DNA from: an uncultured Muribaculaceae bacterium
GTDB taxonomy: Bacteria; Bacteroidota; Bacteroidia; Bacteroidales; Muribaculaceae
NCBI GenBank assembly: GCA_910577585.1
Contig: CAJTNN010000037.1
Coordinates: forward strand, 1-16,155
Length of the DNA: 16,155 nucleotides
Direction: 5' to 3'
A program made the translations under genes and the position numbers. The number at the start of each line of letters is the position of its first letter. Position 1 is the stretch's first letter. Of this stretch, positions 5,840 through 12,960 are shown piece by piece. The notes beneath the pieces were generated by a model. It had not been told where the DNA came from and made no database searches. It saw only the letters and a list, made by a program, of their open reading frames with translations.

Positions 5840-7755
5840 CCGACCCTCGTTTCGACAAATCACTATACCTGCCTACCACCCGCGATGAAATGGACCGCCT
5901 GGGCTGGGAGCAGGCCGACATAATTCTCTTTTCGGGTGATGCCTATGTAGATCACCCGTCGTTTGGCGCAGCCGTCATCGGCCGCGTGCTGCAGGCGCAC
6001 GGCTATAAAGTGGCGATTGTGCCCCAGCCTAACTGGCGCGATGATTTGCGCGATTTCCGCAAACTCGGGCGCCCGCGCCTGTTCTTCGGGGTGTCGCCGG
6101 GTGCGATGGATTCGATGGTGAATCATTACACCGCCAACCGCCGCATGCGCCACGATGATGCCTACACCCCCGATGGGCGCCACGGCGCGCGACCCGACTA
6201 TCCATCGATAGTATATTCTAAAATTCTTAAGGAGCTTTATCCTGATGTGCCGGTCATCGGGGGCGGAATAGAGGTATCGTTGCGCAGAGTGTCGCACTAC
6301 GATTATTGGCAGGATAAACTGCGCCCCTCGATTCTGGTTGACTCGCCGATGGATATGCTTATCTACGGCATGGGGGAGCGCACGGTGGTGGAGCTTGCCC
6401 GACGCATCGAGGCGGGGGAAAAGGTGGCTGATATTAAGGATCTGCCGCAGACGGCGTTCATCACCACTGACCTCCCCGACCGGGAAGATGATATCATACT
6501 CAACTCCTACGAGGATTGCTGCCGCGACCGCAAACTTCAGGCGCGCAACTTCCGCGATGTCGAGATTGAGTCAAACCGCATGCATGGACATCGCATCTGG
6601 CAGCCAACTGCCGGTAAGATGGTGTGCATCAATCCGATGCTGCCACCTATGACGTCGCAGGAGATTGATGCATCGTTCGACCTCCCGTACACTCGCTATC
6701 CGCATCCGCGCTACAAGGGGAAGCGTATCCCGGCATATGAGATGATTCGCCATTCGGTCAACATGCATCGCGGTTGCTTCGGTGGATGCGCTTTCTGCAC
6801 CATTTCTGCCCATCAGGGCAAATTTATCGCATCGCGCTCGAAGGAGTCTATCCTCCGGGAGGTGCGCAAGGTGACTGAGATGGATGACTTCAAGGGGTAT
6901 ATCTCCGACCTCGGAGGTCCCTCTGCCAATATGTATGCCATGTCGGGCCTTGACAAAAGCAAGTGCGAGCGTTGCACACGCCCCTCATGTCTGCATCCTG
7001 CACCATGCCCGAACCTCAACAATGACCATGCGCCGCTGCTTGATATTTATCGGGCTGTGGATGCGATGCCTGAGGTGAAGAGAGCTTTCGTGGGGAGCGG
7101 TGTCAGATATGACCTGGCCATGGCCCCCACTCCGGGGCATAAGGCTGACGATGCCAACCGCGATTATCTGCATCAGCTGATCGCGCGGCATGTCAGCGGT
7201 CGACTGAAAGTGGCGCCCGAGCATACGTCGGACGCTGTGCTCGACGTGATGCGCAAACCGAGTTTCGAGCTATTCAAGCGTTTCAAACGCATCTTCGACC
7301 GTGTCAATCAGCAGGAGGGACTGCGGCAGCAACTGATACCCTACTTCATCTCTTCGCATCCGGGATGCCGCGAGGAGGATATGGCCGAGCTGGCGGCTAT
7401 CACCAAAGACCTCGATTTCCATCTTGAGCAAGTGCAGGATTTCACTCCGACTCCGATGACGGTGTCGACCGAGATTTACTGGTCTGGGGTACACCCCTAT
7501 ACCGGCAAACCCCTCTTCACACCTCATACGGAGGCCGACAAACTTGCCCAGCGCCGCTTCTTCTTCTGGTATAAGCCTGAGGCTCGCCAGGAGATTGTCA
7601 ATTCGCTGCGCCGCATGCACCGGCCTGACTTGATTCAGGCGCTATATCCGGGGGGTGTGCCTCGCCCCACTCGCAATGGCTCGCCGGGCTACTACCGCCA
7701 GAAACCCGGTCAGCCGGCCGACTATAGAACTAAACGGAAACCCAAAAAACATTAA
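5836..7755 (+). CDS. ygiQ: YgiQ-type radical SAM protein (UPF0313)
   Basis: A 639-residue radical S-adenosylmethionine protein of the YgiQ family; the reaction it catalyses is not established. The N-terminal part (about 20-200) is the family-specific region, with a cobalamin-binding-like VIGGGIEVSLRRVSHYDYW at 140-158. The radical SAM cluster motif is C314-x3-C318-x2-C321 in RGCFGGCAFCTI. A second cysteine cluster follows in the core: C377, C380, C385 and C391 in CERCTRPSCLHPAPCPN; similar cysteines occur in the family and could hold another metal. The C-terminus is a short basic tail (RTKRKPKKH). The gene overlaps uvrB by 4 bp and the peptidase starts 25 bp later, so the three form a likely operon. 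No functional link between repair and YgiQ is known to me. Confidence 0.93.
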   Translation: MTDPRFDKSLYLPTTRDEMDRLGWEQADIILFSGDAYVDHPSFGAAVIGRVLQAHGYKVAIVPQPNWRDDLRDFRKLGRPRLFFGVSPGAMDSMVNHYTANRRMRHDDAYTPDGRHGARPDYPSIVYSKILKELYPDVPVIGGGIEVSLRRVSHYDYWQDKLRPSILVDSPMDMLIYGMGERTVVELARRIEAGEKVADIKDLPQTAFITTDLPDREDDIILNSYEDCCRDRKLQARNFRDVEIESNRMHGHRIWQPTAGKMVCINPMLPPMTSQEIDASFDLPYTRYPHPRYKGKRIPAYEMIRHSVNMHRGCFGGCAFCTISAHQGKFIASRSKESILREVRKVTEMDDFKGYISDLGGPSANMYAMSGLDKSKCERCTRPSCLHPAPCPNLNNDHAPLLDIYRAVDAMPEVKRAFVGSGVRYDLAMAPTPGHKADDANRDYLHQLIARHVSGRLKVAPEHTSDAVLDVMRKPSFELFKRFKRIFDRVNQQEGLRQQLIPYFISSHPGCREEDMAELAAITKDLDFHLEQVQDFTPTPMTVSTEIYWSGVHPYTGKPLFTPHTEADKLAQRRFFFWYKPEARQEIVNSLRRMHRPDLIQALYPGGVPRPTRNGSPGYYRQKPGQPADYRTKRKPKKH

Positions 7756-7780
7756 CCATATTTCAAATCAACGTAACTTT

Positions 7781-9931
7781 ATGAACAAACTGTTTCTCCC
7801 AATGGGCGTGGCGATTCTGCCGGCTCTGCTCGGAGCATGCTCCAAGTCTTCGGAGAGTGACGAGAAGGTGATTGAGAAACCTGAGGTCACAATCGAAAAC
7901 GGTATGCTCACTCCTGAAGTGCTCGAGGCTTTCGGGCGTATCGGCGAAGTCACCCCGTCGCCCGATGGTGAACTTCTGGCTTTCACCCTCACCTATGAGA
8001 GTATCGAAGAGAACAAAGGCAACTCCGAGATCTACACCATGAAGCCCGACGGCTCCGACATGAAGCGCCTCACCACCACAGCCTCGTCTGAAAGCAATAT
8101 CGCCTGGCTGGCTGATGGCAAACGCATCATCTATATCGCAAAGGATGACGATACTGATAAGCCGCAGGTTTTTGCAATCCCGGCCGAGGGTGGCGCTCGC
8201 AAGCGCATCACCTCGCTTGAGAATGGCGTGGAGTGCTTCAAGCTCTCGCCCGATGAGAAGAAGATTATCGTGGCTTCGGCCATAAAGGCTTTCAATAAGG
8301 ATGAGGCTCTCTTCAAGGATCTGCCCAACACCACAGGCCGCGTGGTCGATGACCTTATGTATAAGCATTGGGATGAATGGGTCACTGAGATTCCCCACCC
8401 CTTCCTGGGGGACTTCGATGGCGAGAGCGCATCGAATTTTGTCGACATCATGGAGGGTGAGCCGTTCGAGTGCCCGATGCGTCCGTTCAGCGGGGCGGAG
8501 TCGTTTGCTTTCTCGCCTGATTCGAAGCAGCTTATCTATGTGAGCCGCAAGCTCAAGGGGGAGGAATATGCATTCTCTACCGACTCCAACCTCTATCTCT
8601 ATGACATCGAGGCCGGCAAGACTGTGCGCAACCTCACCGAGGGTATGCCGGGTTATGACACCGACCCCGTATTCTCGCCCGACGGCTCTCAGCTGGCCTT
8701 CCTCTCGATGGCTACAGCCAAATATGAGTCTGACAAGAAGCGCCTGATGGTGATGGACATGAAGACATTCGAGATGCGCGACCTTACTGCTGACTGGAAA
8801 TATTGGCCTGAGGAGATCGTGTGGGAGGCTGATGGCAAGTCTATCCTCTTCGCCGGCTACTGCGAGGGCACTGAGCCTGTGTTCCGCATCAATGTGGCTG
8901 ACAATAAGATTACTACTCTGGCTGAGGGCATGTGGGATTATCACCACGTGATTCCTACCGCCAAGGGTATCCTGGCTCTGCGCCATAACATGCTTCAGCC
9001 TGACGACCTCGTGGAGATTCCGCTGCAGGGTGGCGAGGTGAAGCAGATTACCGATATCAACAAGGATATCCTCTCGCAGCTCGCTGAGGTGAAGGTCGAG
9101 AAGCGCATGGTGCCCACCACCGATGGCAAGGAGATGACCGCTTGGGTTGTGCTCCCGGCTAATTTCGACCCCAACAAGAAATATCCGGCAATCCTTTACT
9201 GCCAGGGTGGCCCGCAGCAGGCTGTCAGCCAGTTCTGGAGCTATCGCTGGAACTTCCGTATCATGGCTGCCAACGGCTATGTGATAATCGCCCCCAACCG
9301 TCGCGGCGTCCCCGGATTCGGTGAGGAATGGAACCGTCAGATTTCAGGCGACTACGGCGGCCAGAATATGAAAGACTATCTCGCTGCCACCGACTATATC
9401 GCCGCCGAACCCTACGTAGATGAGAAACGCATCGGTGCAATCGGCGCAAGCTATGGCGGTTTCTCTGTGTATTGGCTGGCCGGTCATCATGAGGGTCGCT
9501 TCGCAGCTCTCGTGGCTCACGCAGGCATATTTAATGTCGAGGCTCAGTATCTTGAGACTGAGGAGATGTGGTTTGCCGATTTCGACCTCGGAGGCCCCTA
9601 CTGGGATCAGCAGAATGCCGTGGCCCAGCGCACCTATGCCTCTTCGCCTCATAAATTTGTCAACAACTGGACAGCGCCGATTCTCGTGACTGTCGGCGAA
9701 CTCGACTACCGCATTCTCGCTTCGCAGGGCATGATGGCCTTCAACGCAGCGAAGATGCATGGTCTTGAGTGCGAGATGCTCGTATTCCCCGATGAAAACC
9801 ACTGGGTGCTCAAGCCTCAGAATGCCATCCTCTGGCAGCGCGTATTCTTCCGCTTCCTCGACAAGTATCTGAAGGCCCCCGCCGCCGCAGCTCCCCAGCA
9901 GCCGGCAGCCGATTCGGCCTCAGCTAAATAA
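7781..9931 (+). CDS. dpp5: S9 family dipeptidyl-peptidase 5-like lipoprotein
   Basis: A 716-residue prolyl-oligopeptidase-family serine peptidase closely resembling Porphyromonas DPP5, which removes dipeptides from peptide N-termini for amino acid uptake. The start at 7781 yields a lipoprotein signal: a hydrophobic core ending in LLGAC with lipidated C20. The frame stays open 42 codons upstream into ygiQ, but that part lacks a signal and overlaps a real gene. Beta-propeller blades show as SPD(G)xxL motifs near 59, 156, 245 and 299. The hydrolase domain (about 440-698) contains S557 in GASYGGF, D642 in GELDYRI and H674 in DENHWVLKPQNA, a complete triad. The tail (699-716) is Ala/Pro/Gln-rich. 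Acidic residues after C20 (SKSSESDE) weakly resemble a surface-export signal, so periplasmic or surface exposure is unresolved. A strong terminator follows. Confidence 0.88.
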   Translation: MNKLFLPMGVAILPALLGACSKSSESDEKVIEKPEVTIENGMLTPEVLEAFGRIGEVTPSPDGELLAFTLTYESIEENKGNSEIYTMKPDGSDMKRLTTTASSESNIAWLADGKRIIYIAKDDDTDKPQVFAIPAEGGARKRITSLENGVECFKLSPDEKKIIVASAIKAFNKDEALFKDLPNTTGRVVDDLMYKHWDEWVTEIPHPFLGDFDGESASNFVDIMEGEPFECPMRPFSGAESFAFSPDSKQLIYVSRKLKGEEYAFSTDSNLYLYDIEAGKTVRNLTEGMPGYDTDPVFSPDGSQLAFLSMATAKYESDKKRLMVMDMKTFEMRDLTADWKYWPEEIVWEADGKSILFAGYCEGTEPVFRINVADNKITTLAEGMWDYHHVIPTAKGILALRHNMLQPDDLVEIPLQGGEVKQITDINKDILSQLAEVKVEKRMVPTTDGKEMTAWVVLPANFDPNKKYPAILYCQGGPQQAVSQFWSYRWNFRIMAANGYVIIAPNRRGVPGFGEEWNRQISGDYGGQNMKDYLAATDYIAAEPYVDEKRIGAIGASYGGFSVYWLAGHHEGRFAALVAHAGIFNVEAQYLETEEMWFADFDLGGPYWDQQNAVAQRTYASSPHKFVNNWTAPILVTVGELDYRILASQGMMAFNAAKMHGLECEMLVFPDENHWVLKPQNAILWQRVFFRFLDKYLKAPAAAAPQQPAADSASAK

Positions 9932-9967
9932 CCCACAGTCTTTCTGACTGACACCCTATTCCCCCCG

Positions 9968-10004
9968 GACCCGCCCCTGACTCAGAGGCGGGTCTGCTTT
10001 TTTT
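9968..10004 (+). terminator. Intrinsic terminator after the DPP5-like gene
   Basis: GACCCGCC (9968-9975) pairs perfectly with GGCGGGTC (9987-9994). An inner CTG/CAG extension further closes the loop. Seven consecutive T residues at 9998-10004 follow. It ends the uvrB-ygiQ-peptidase unit and isolates the feoB control region. Confidence 0.92.
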
Positions 10005-10049
10005 GCGTGAAAGTGAGAGATTTTTTGGCGACTATGAAGTTTTTCTTAT

Positions 10050-10064
10050 TTAGAATCATTCTAA
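10050..10064. promoter_or_regulatory. Fur-like 7-1-7 palindrome upstream of feoB
   Basis: TTAGAATCATTCTAA is a perfect 7-1-7 inverted repeat. It agrees with the classical Fur 7-1-7 site (TGATAATNATTATCA) at 10 of 14 informative positions, including the whole AAT-N-ATT core. It covers the -33 region of the first feoB promoter (-7 at 10081-10088), where an iron-loaded repressor would block transcription. Because the gene imports ferrous iron, Fur control is a reasonable inference; a DtxR-family regulator is an alternative. Confidence 0.6.
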
Positions 10065-10079
10065 TTAAAAATATTTTAA
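10065..10079. promoter_or_regulatory. Second AT-rich palindrome abutting the Fur-like site
   Basis: TTAAAA and TTTTAA are inverted around ATA, making a 15-bp element that begins exactly where the Fur-like palindrome ends. It agrees with the Fur 7-1-7 consensus at 9 of 14 positions, but AT-richness makes some agreement expected by chance. It could be a second dimer site or simply an AT-rich promoter spacer. Confidence 0.3.
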
Positions 10080-10080
10080 C

Positions 10081-10088
10081 TAACTTTG
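10081..10088 (+). promoter_or_regulatory. feoB promoter P1 (-7 element)
   Basis: TAACTTTG matches TAnnTTTG exactly. The -33 position (10057-10060) reads CATT and falls inside the Fur-like palindrome, so P1 lacks a canonical -33 box. Transcripts from here would contain the branched stem-loop at 10091-10154. Confidence 0.5.
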
Positions 10089-10090
10089 CA

Positions 10091-10154
10091 GTCGGTCCAA
10101 ATGCCTTCGGCACCGCGCACCGCTCCTGCGGAGCGACTTGCGCTTTTGGCCGAC
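10091..10154 (+). other. Branched stem-loop in the feoB leader
   Basis: Three stems are visible. The outer one pairs 10091-10101 with 10145-10154 (10 bp, one bulged T at 10096). Inside, TGCC/GGCA (10102-10105 with 10109-10112) forms a small hairpin with a TTC loop. A longer arm has GCGCA/TGCGC (10115-10119 with 10139-10143) topped by CGCTCC/GGAGCG (10121-10126 with 10130-10135). This three-way shape would form in RNA from P1. Its right arm contains the TTTG (-33) of P2. No known RNA family was recognised. Confidence 0.65.
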
Positions 10155-10176
10155 ATGCGAAGTTATTCTAACTTTG
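10145..10176 (+). promoter_or_regulatory. feoB promoter P2
   Basis: TTTG at 10145-10148, exactly 20 bp, then TAACTTTG at 10169-10176. Start of transcription would be near 10183, giving a 5' leader of about 96 nt that avoids the branched stem-loop. It is the better consensus of the two feoB promoters and is not overlapped by the Fur-like palindrome. Confidence 0.7.
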
Positions 10177-10278
10177 CAATCGGTCCAAATACAACTCTGA
10201 ATGCTCGCCGCTGAGCGCCACTATCGCTGAGGCGTTTGTGGCTGAGCCCCCAAACATAAGCATATATCATTTCAGATA

Positions 10279-12732
10279 ATGAGACTATCCGAACTTAAAT
10301 CAGGAGAAATTGGCGTCGTCACGAAGATTCTCGGCCATGGAGCGTTTCGCAAACGCGTCATGGAGATGGGCTTCGTGAGAGGGCGCGAGGTGAAAATGGT
10401 GCTCAATGCGCCACTTCAGGATCCAATCAAATATAAATTGATGGATTATGAGGTGAGCCTGCGCCGCGCAGAAGCTAATCTTATTGAAGTCGAACCACTC
10501 AGTCAGTGGCAACATGACGAATCTGTGGCTGACCGCGTCGCCACGGCCTCGCATGACCCGATGCCGGCCGAGGAGGGTGAGGTGTTCCGTAAGGATAAAA
10601 TCATCAACGTGGCCCTCATCGGCAACCCTAACTGCGGCAAGACTTCGCTCTTCAACATCGTGTCGGGCGCACATGAGCATGTGGGCAACTACGCGGGCGT
10701 CACAGTCGGGGCCAAGGCCGGCACTGTCAAGTACCGGGGCTATAAATTCAATATAGTCGACCTGCCGGGCACATACTCGCTCTCGGCCTATTCGCCCGAG
10801 GAACTCTACGTGATGCGCTATCTCAACCAGGAGATGCCCGACGTGATTGTCAACGTCGTGGTGGCCTCCAATCTGGAGCGCAACCTGTATCTCACCACCG
10901 AGCTCATCGACATGAACCGCAGCATGGTCATCGACCTCAACATGTATGATGAGCTGGAGCGCTCAAAGGCTGTGCTCGATTATGAACAGTTAGGGCGCTT
11001 GCTGGGTGTGCCGGTTGTGCCGACTAAGGCGTCAACGGGATGGGGTGTCAACAAATTGCTCGACACTGTCATCGATGTATATGAGATGAAGAACCGCGAT
11101 GTGCGCCACATTCATGTCAAGATGCGCCCGGAAATCGAGGATGGCATAACACGCGTGAAGGATATCATTAAGAATGACCCCTCTGTATCAGAGCATTTCT
11201 CGCCGCGATATCTGGCTATCAAGATGCTCGAGGGTGATCCTGAGGTGAAGACGCTGCTTGAAAGTGCTGACTCGTATCCTGAAATCGTCAAGACCCGTGA
11301 GGCGGAGACACGCCGCATCGAGGAGGACCTGAAAGAGGATGTGGCGGCGGCCATATCAGCCAACAAGTATGGATTCATACAGGGCGCGCTGGCCGAGACT
11401 CTCGAGGGGGATCTGCTCCAGGAGGAGAAGACCACACGCATCATCGATGCGGTAGTGACGAGCAAGGTGTTCGGATTCCCGATATTCCTCTGCGTGATGT
11501 TCCTGATGTTCTGGGCCACTTTCCAAATTGGCAACTACCCGATGGAGTGGATTGAGTCGTTGGTGGCCTGGATTTCGGGTCTTATCGGCGAGCATATGAC
11601 AGATGGCCCGCTGAAGGACCTTCTGCTCGACGGCATAATCGGCGGCGTGGGAGGCGTGATCGTGTTCCTGCCCAATATCTTGATTCTATACTTCTTTATA
11701 TCTATGATGGAGGACACCGGCTATATGGCCCGGGTGGCATTCATCATGGATAAACTAATGCACCGCATGGGGCTGCATGGCAAGTCGTTTATTCCGCTGG
11801 TGATGGGCTTCGGGTGCAATGTGCCGGCCATCATGTCGACCCGCATCATCGAGAGCCGCACGAGCCGACTGATTACAATTCTTATCAATCCCTTCATGAG
11901 CTGCTCGGCGCGTATACCTATCTATGTGCTGCTCGTGGGAGCTTTCTTCCCGGCTCATGGCGGTCTGGTGTTCTTCTGCTTATATTTCCTGGGCATTATC
12001 GTGGCGGTGCTCACTGCCAAGCTGATGCGCCGATTCTGGCTGAAGACTGACGAGACTCCATTCGTGATGGAGCTCCCCCCCTACCGCATCCCTACAATGA
12101 AGGCTATCACCCGCAGCATGTGGGATAAGGCGCGTCAGTATCTGAGCAAGATGGGTGGTGTGATTCTTGTGGCTTCAATCATCATCTGGGCTCTCTCTTA
12201 CTTCCCGCGTTATGATATGGAGCAGGTGCCTGAATCCTACCGTCAGTCGGCGCTGGCTGATATGCCTGAGGATATCCGAAGCCAGTTTGACGCCTCGCAG
12301 CAGGATGAACTCGTGCTCAACGCCTACCAGCAGGAGAACTCCATACTCGGCCACATCGGCAAATTCGTAGAGCCTGTGGTGCGCCCGATGGAGTTCGGAT
12401 GGAAGACCACCGTGTCGCTTCTCGCCGGAGCTGCGGCTAAGGAGGTGGTGGTGTCCACTTTGGGTGTGCTGTATGTAGGCGAAGATGATGAGCAGATGAT
12501 CTCTGAACGCATCTCCACCCCCTCGCCACTCACCGGCGAACCCCCGTTCACACCCGTCAAGGCCTTGGCGTTCATGGTATTTGTGCTGCTCTACTTCCCG
12601 TGTGTGGCAACCTTGGCGGCCATAGCCCGCGAGACCGAATCATGGAAGTATGCACTCTTCTCTCTGAGCTATAATACCCTGTTGGCATGGGTGCTGGCAT
12701 TCCTCACCTTCCGCATCGGAATGCTCTTCTAA
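10279..12732 (+). CDS. feoB: Ferrous iron transporter, FeoA-FeoB fusion
   Basis: Inner-membrane Fe(II) importer of 817 residues with FeoA fused to its N-terminus, a common Bacteroidetes form. Residues 1-73 are the FeoA SH3-like domain, and 74-107 a charged linker. The cytosolic G domain has G1 GNPNCGKTS (115-123), G3 DLPG (161-164), G4 NMYD (221-224) and G5 near ASTG (251-254). A helical GDP-dissociation region follows to about 390. The membrane part (about 396-817) holds the paired Gate motifs: GFGCNVPAIMSTR (510-522) and PFMSCSARIPIY (538-549) in Gate 1, and AGAAAKEVVVSTLGVLY (716-732) with YFPCVATLA (772-780) in the second. C513, C542 and C775 are candidate iron-path cysteines. All G motifs are intact. 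Preceded by dual promoters and a Fur-like site, so iron control is likely. Confidence 0.97.
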   Translation: MRLSELKSGEIGVVTKILGHGAFRKRVMEMGFVRGREVKMVLNAPLQDPIKYKLMDYEVSLRRAEANLIEVEPLSQWQHDESVADRVATASHDPMPAEEGEVFRKDKIINVALIGNPNCGKTSLFNIVSGAHEHVGNYAGVTVGAKAGTVKYRGYKFNIVDLPGTYSLSAYSPEELYVMRYLNQEMPDVIVNVVVASNLERNLYLTTELIDMNRSMVIDLNMYDELERSKAVLDYEQLGRLLGVPVVPTKASTGWGVNKLLDTVIDVYEMKNRDVRHIHVKMRPEIEDGITRVKDIIKNDPSVSEHFSPRYLAIKMLEGDPEVKTLLESADSYPEIVKTREAETRRIEEDLKEDVAAAISANKYGFIQGALAETLEGDLLQEEKTTRIIDAVVTSKVFGFPIFLCVMFLMFWATFQIGNYPMEWIESLVAWISGLIGEHMTDGPLKDLLLDGIIGGVGGVIVFLPNILILYFFISMMEDTGYMARVAFIMDKLMHRMGLHGKSFIPLVMGFGCNVPAIMSTRIIESRTSRLITILINPFMSCSARIPIYVLLVGAFFPAHGGLVFFCLYFLGIIVAVLTAKLMRRFWLKTDETPFVMELPPYRIPTMKAITRSMWDKARQYLSKMGGVILVASIIIWALSYFPRYDMEQVPESYRQSALADMPEDIRSQFDASQQDELVLNAYQQENSILGHIGKFVEPVVRPMEFGWKTTVSLLAGAAAKEVVVSTLGVLYVGEDDEQMISERISTPSPLTGEPPFTPVKALAFMVFVLLYFPCVATLAAIARETESWKYALFSLSYNTLLAWVLAFLTFRIGMLF

Positions 12733-12763
12733 ACCTTTCAGGCCGCTGAAATGTTGTGATGTT

Positions 12764-12801
12764 AGAGAGAATCGCCACCCGAACTCACGGGGATTCTCTC
12801 T
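12764..12801 (+). terminator. Stem-loop after feoB
   Basis: AGAGAGAATC (12764-12773) pairs perfectly with GATTCTCTCT (12792-12801). A nested CCCG/CGGG stem (12778-12781 with 12788-12791) lies within the loop. No T run follows, so it may stabilise the 3' end or work with a termination factor instead of being a classical intrinsic terminator. Confidence 0.5.
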
Positions 12802-12837
12802 TCCAACAATGCTTAATTATTGGTAAATACTTATAAG

Positions 12838-12880
12838 TTCAGTGCAATAATCTGCTTTTTGGCACGATTATTGCACTGAA
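12838..12880. promoter_or_regulatory. Perfect 15-bp-arm inverted repeat upstream of clpC
   Basis: TTCAGTGCAATAATC (12838-12852) is exactly inverted at 12866-12880, with a 13-nt loop that itself has a short TGC/GCA pairing. It ends 80 bp before the clpC start. No T run follows on either strand, so a simple intrinsic terminator is not the best reading. It does not match CIRCE (TTAGCACTC-N9-GAGTGCTAA). Options are an operator for clpC, a leader structure, or a rho-independent-like 3' end of feoB mRNA. No clean TTTG/TAnnTTTG promoter was found between it and clpC. Confidence 0.6.
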
Positions 12881-12960
12881 TAATTCACATAAGCAGCGGT
12901 TCAACCTCAATGAGCTGACATAACGTGGCTGTTTTGCCGGCTCTCTTAAGATTTCATTAT

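Larger units (their letters stand above)
10080..10190 (+). repeat. Duplicated 23-bp promoter segment, copies 88 bp apart
   Basis: Positions 10080-10102 and 10168-10190 are identical except for one base (G at 10091, A at 10179). Each copy begins with C plus TAACTTTGCA, so each carries an exact -7 element, and each ends TCGGTCCAAAT. The 65 bp between them form the branched stem-loop. The arrangement suggests promoter duplication or insertion of a structured element that brought a second copy. Confidence 0.9.

Noticed and set aside
7655..7780. Upstream extension of the DPP5-like gene (42 codons)
   Set aside because: It overlaps the end of ygiQ and would bury the lipoprotein signal; the ATG at 7781 gives a proper lipobox at C20.
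7756..7780. Separate promoter for the DPP5-like gene (TAACTTTA)
   Set aside because: One mismatch to the -7 box, directly against the start codon, and no suitable -33 box; operon readthrough is simpler.
7763..8986. A 407-codon open frame on the minus strand
   Set aside because: It is antisense to the propeller region of the DPP5-like peptidase and has no recognisable protein features.
12838..12880. CIRCE heat-shock operator before clpC
   Set aside because: The arms and spacer length do not match TTAGCACTC-N9-GAGTGCTAA.
12925..12960. GTG start adding 12 residues to ClpC
   Set aside because: ATG at 12961 gives the usual length and N-terminus for the family; the extension is hydrophobic and unlike Clp N-termini.
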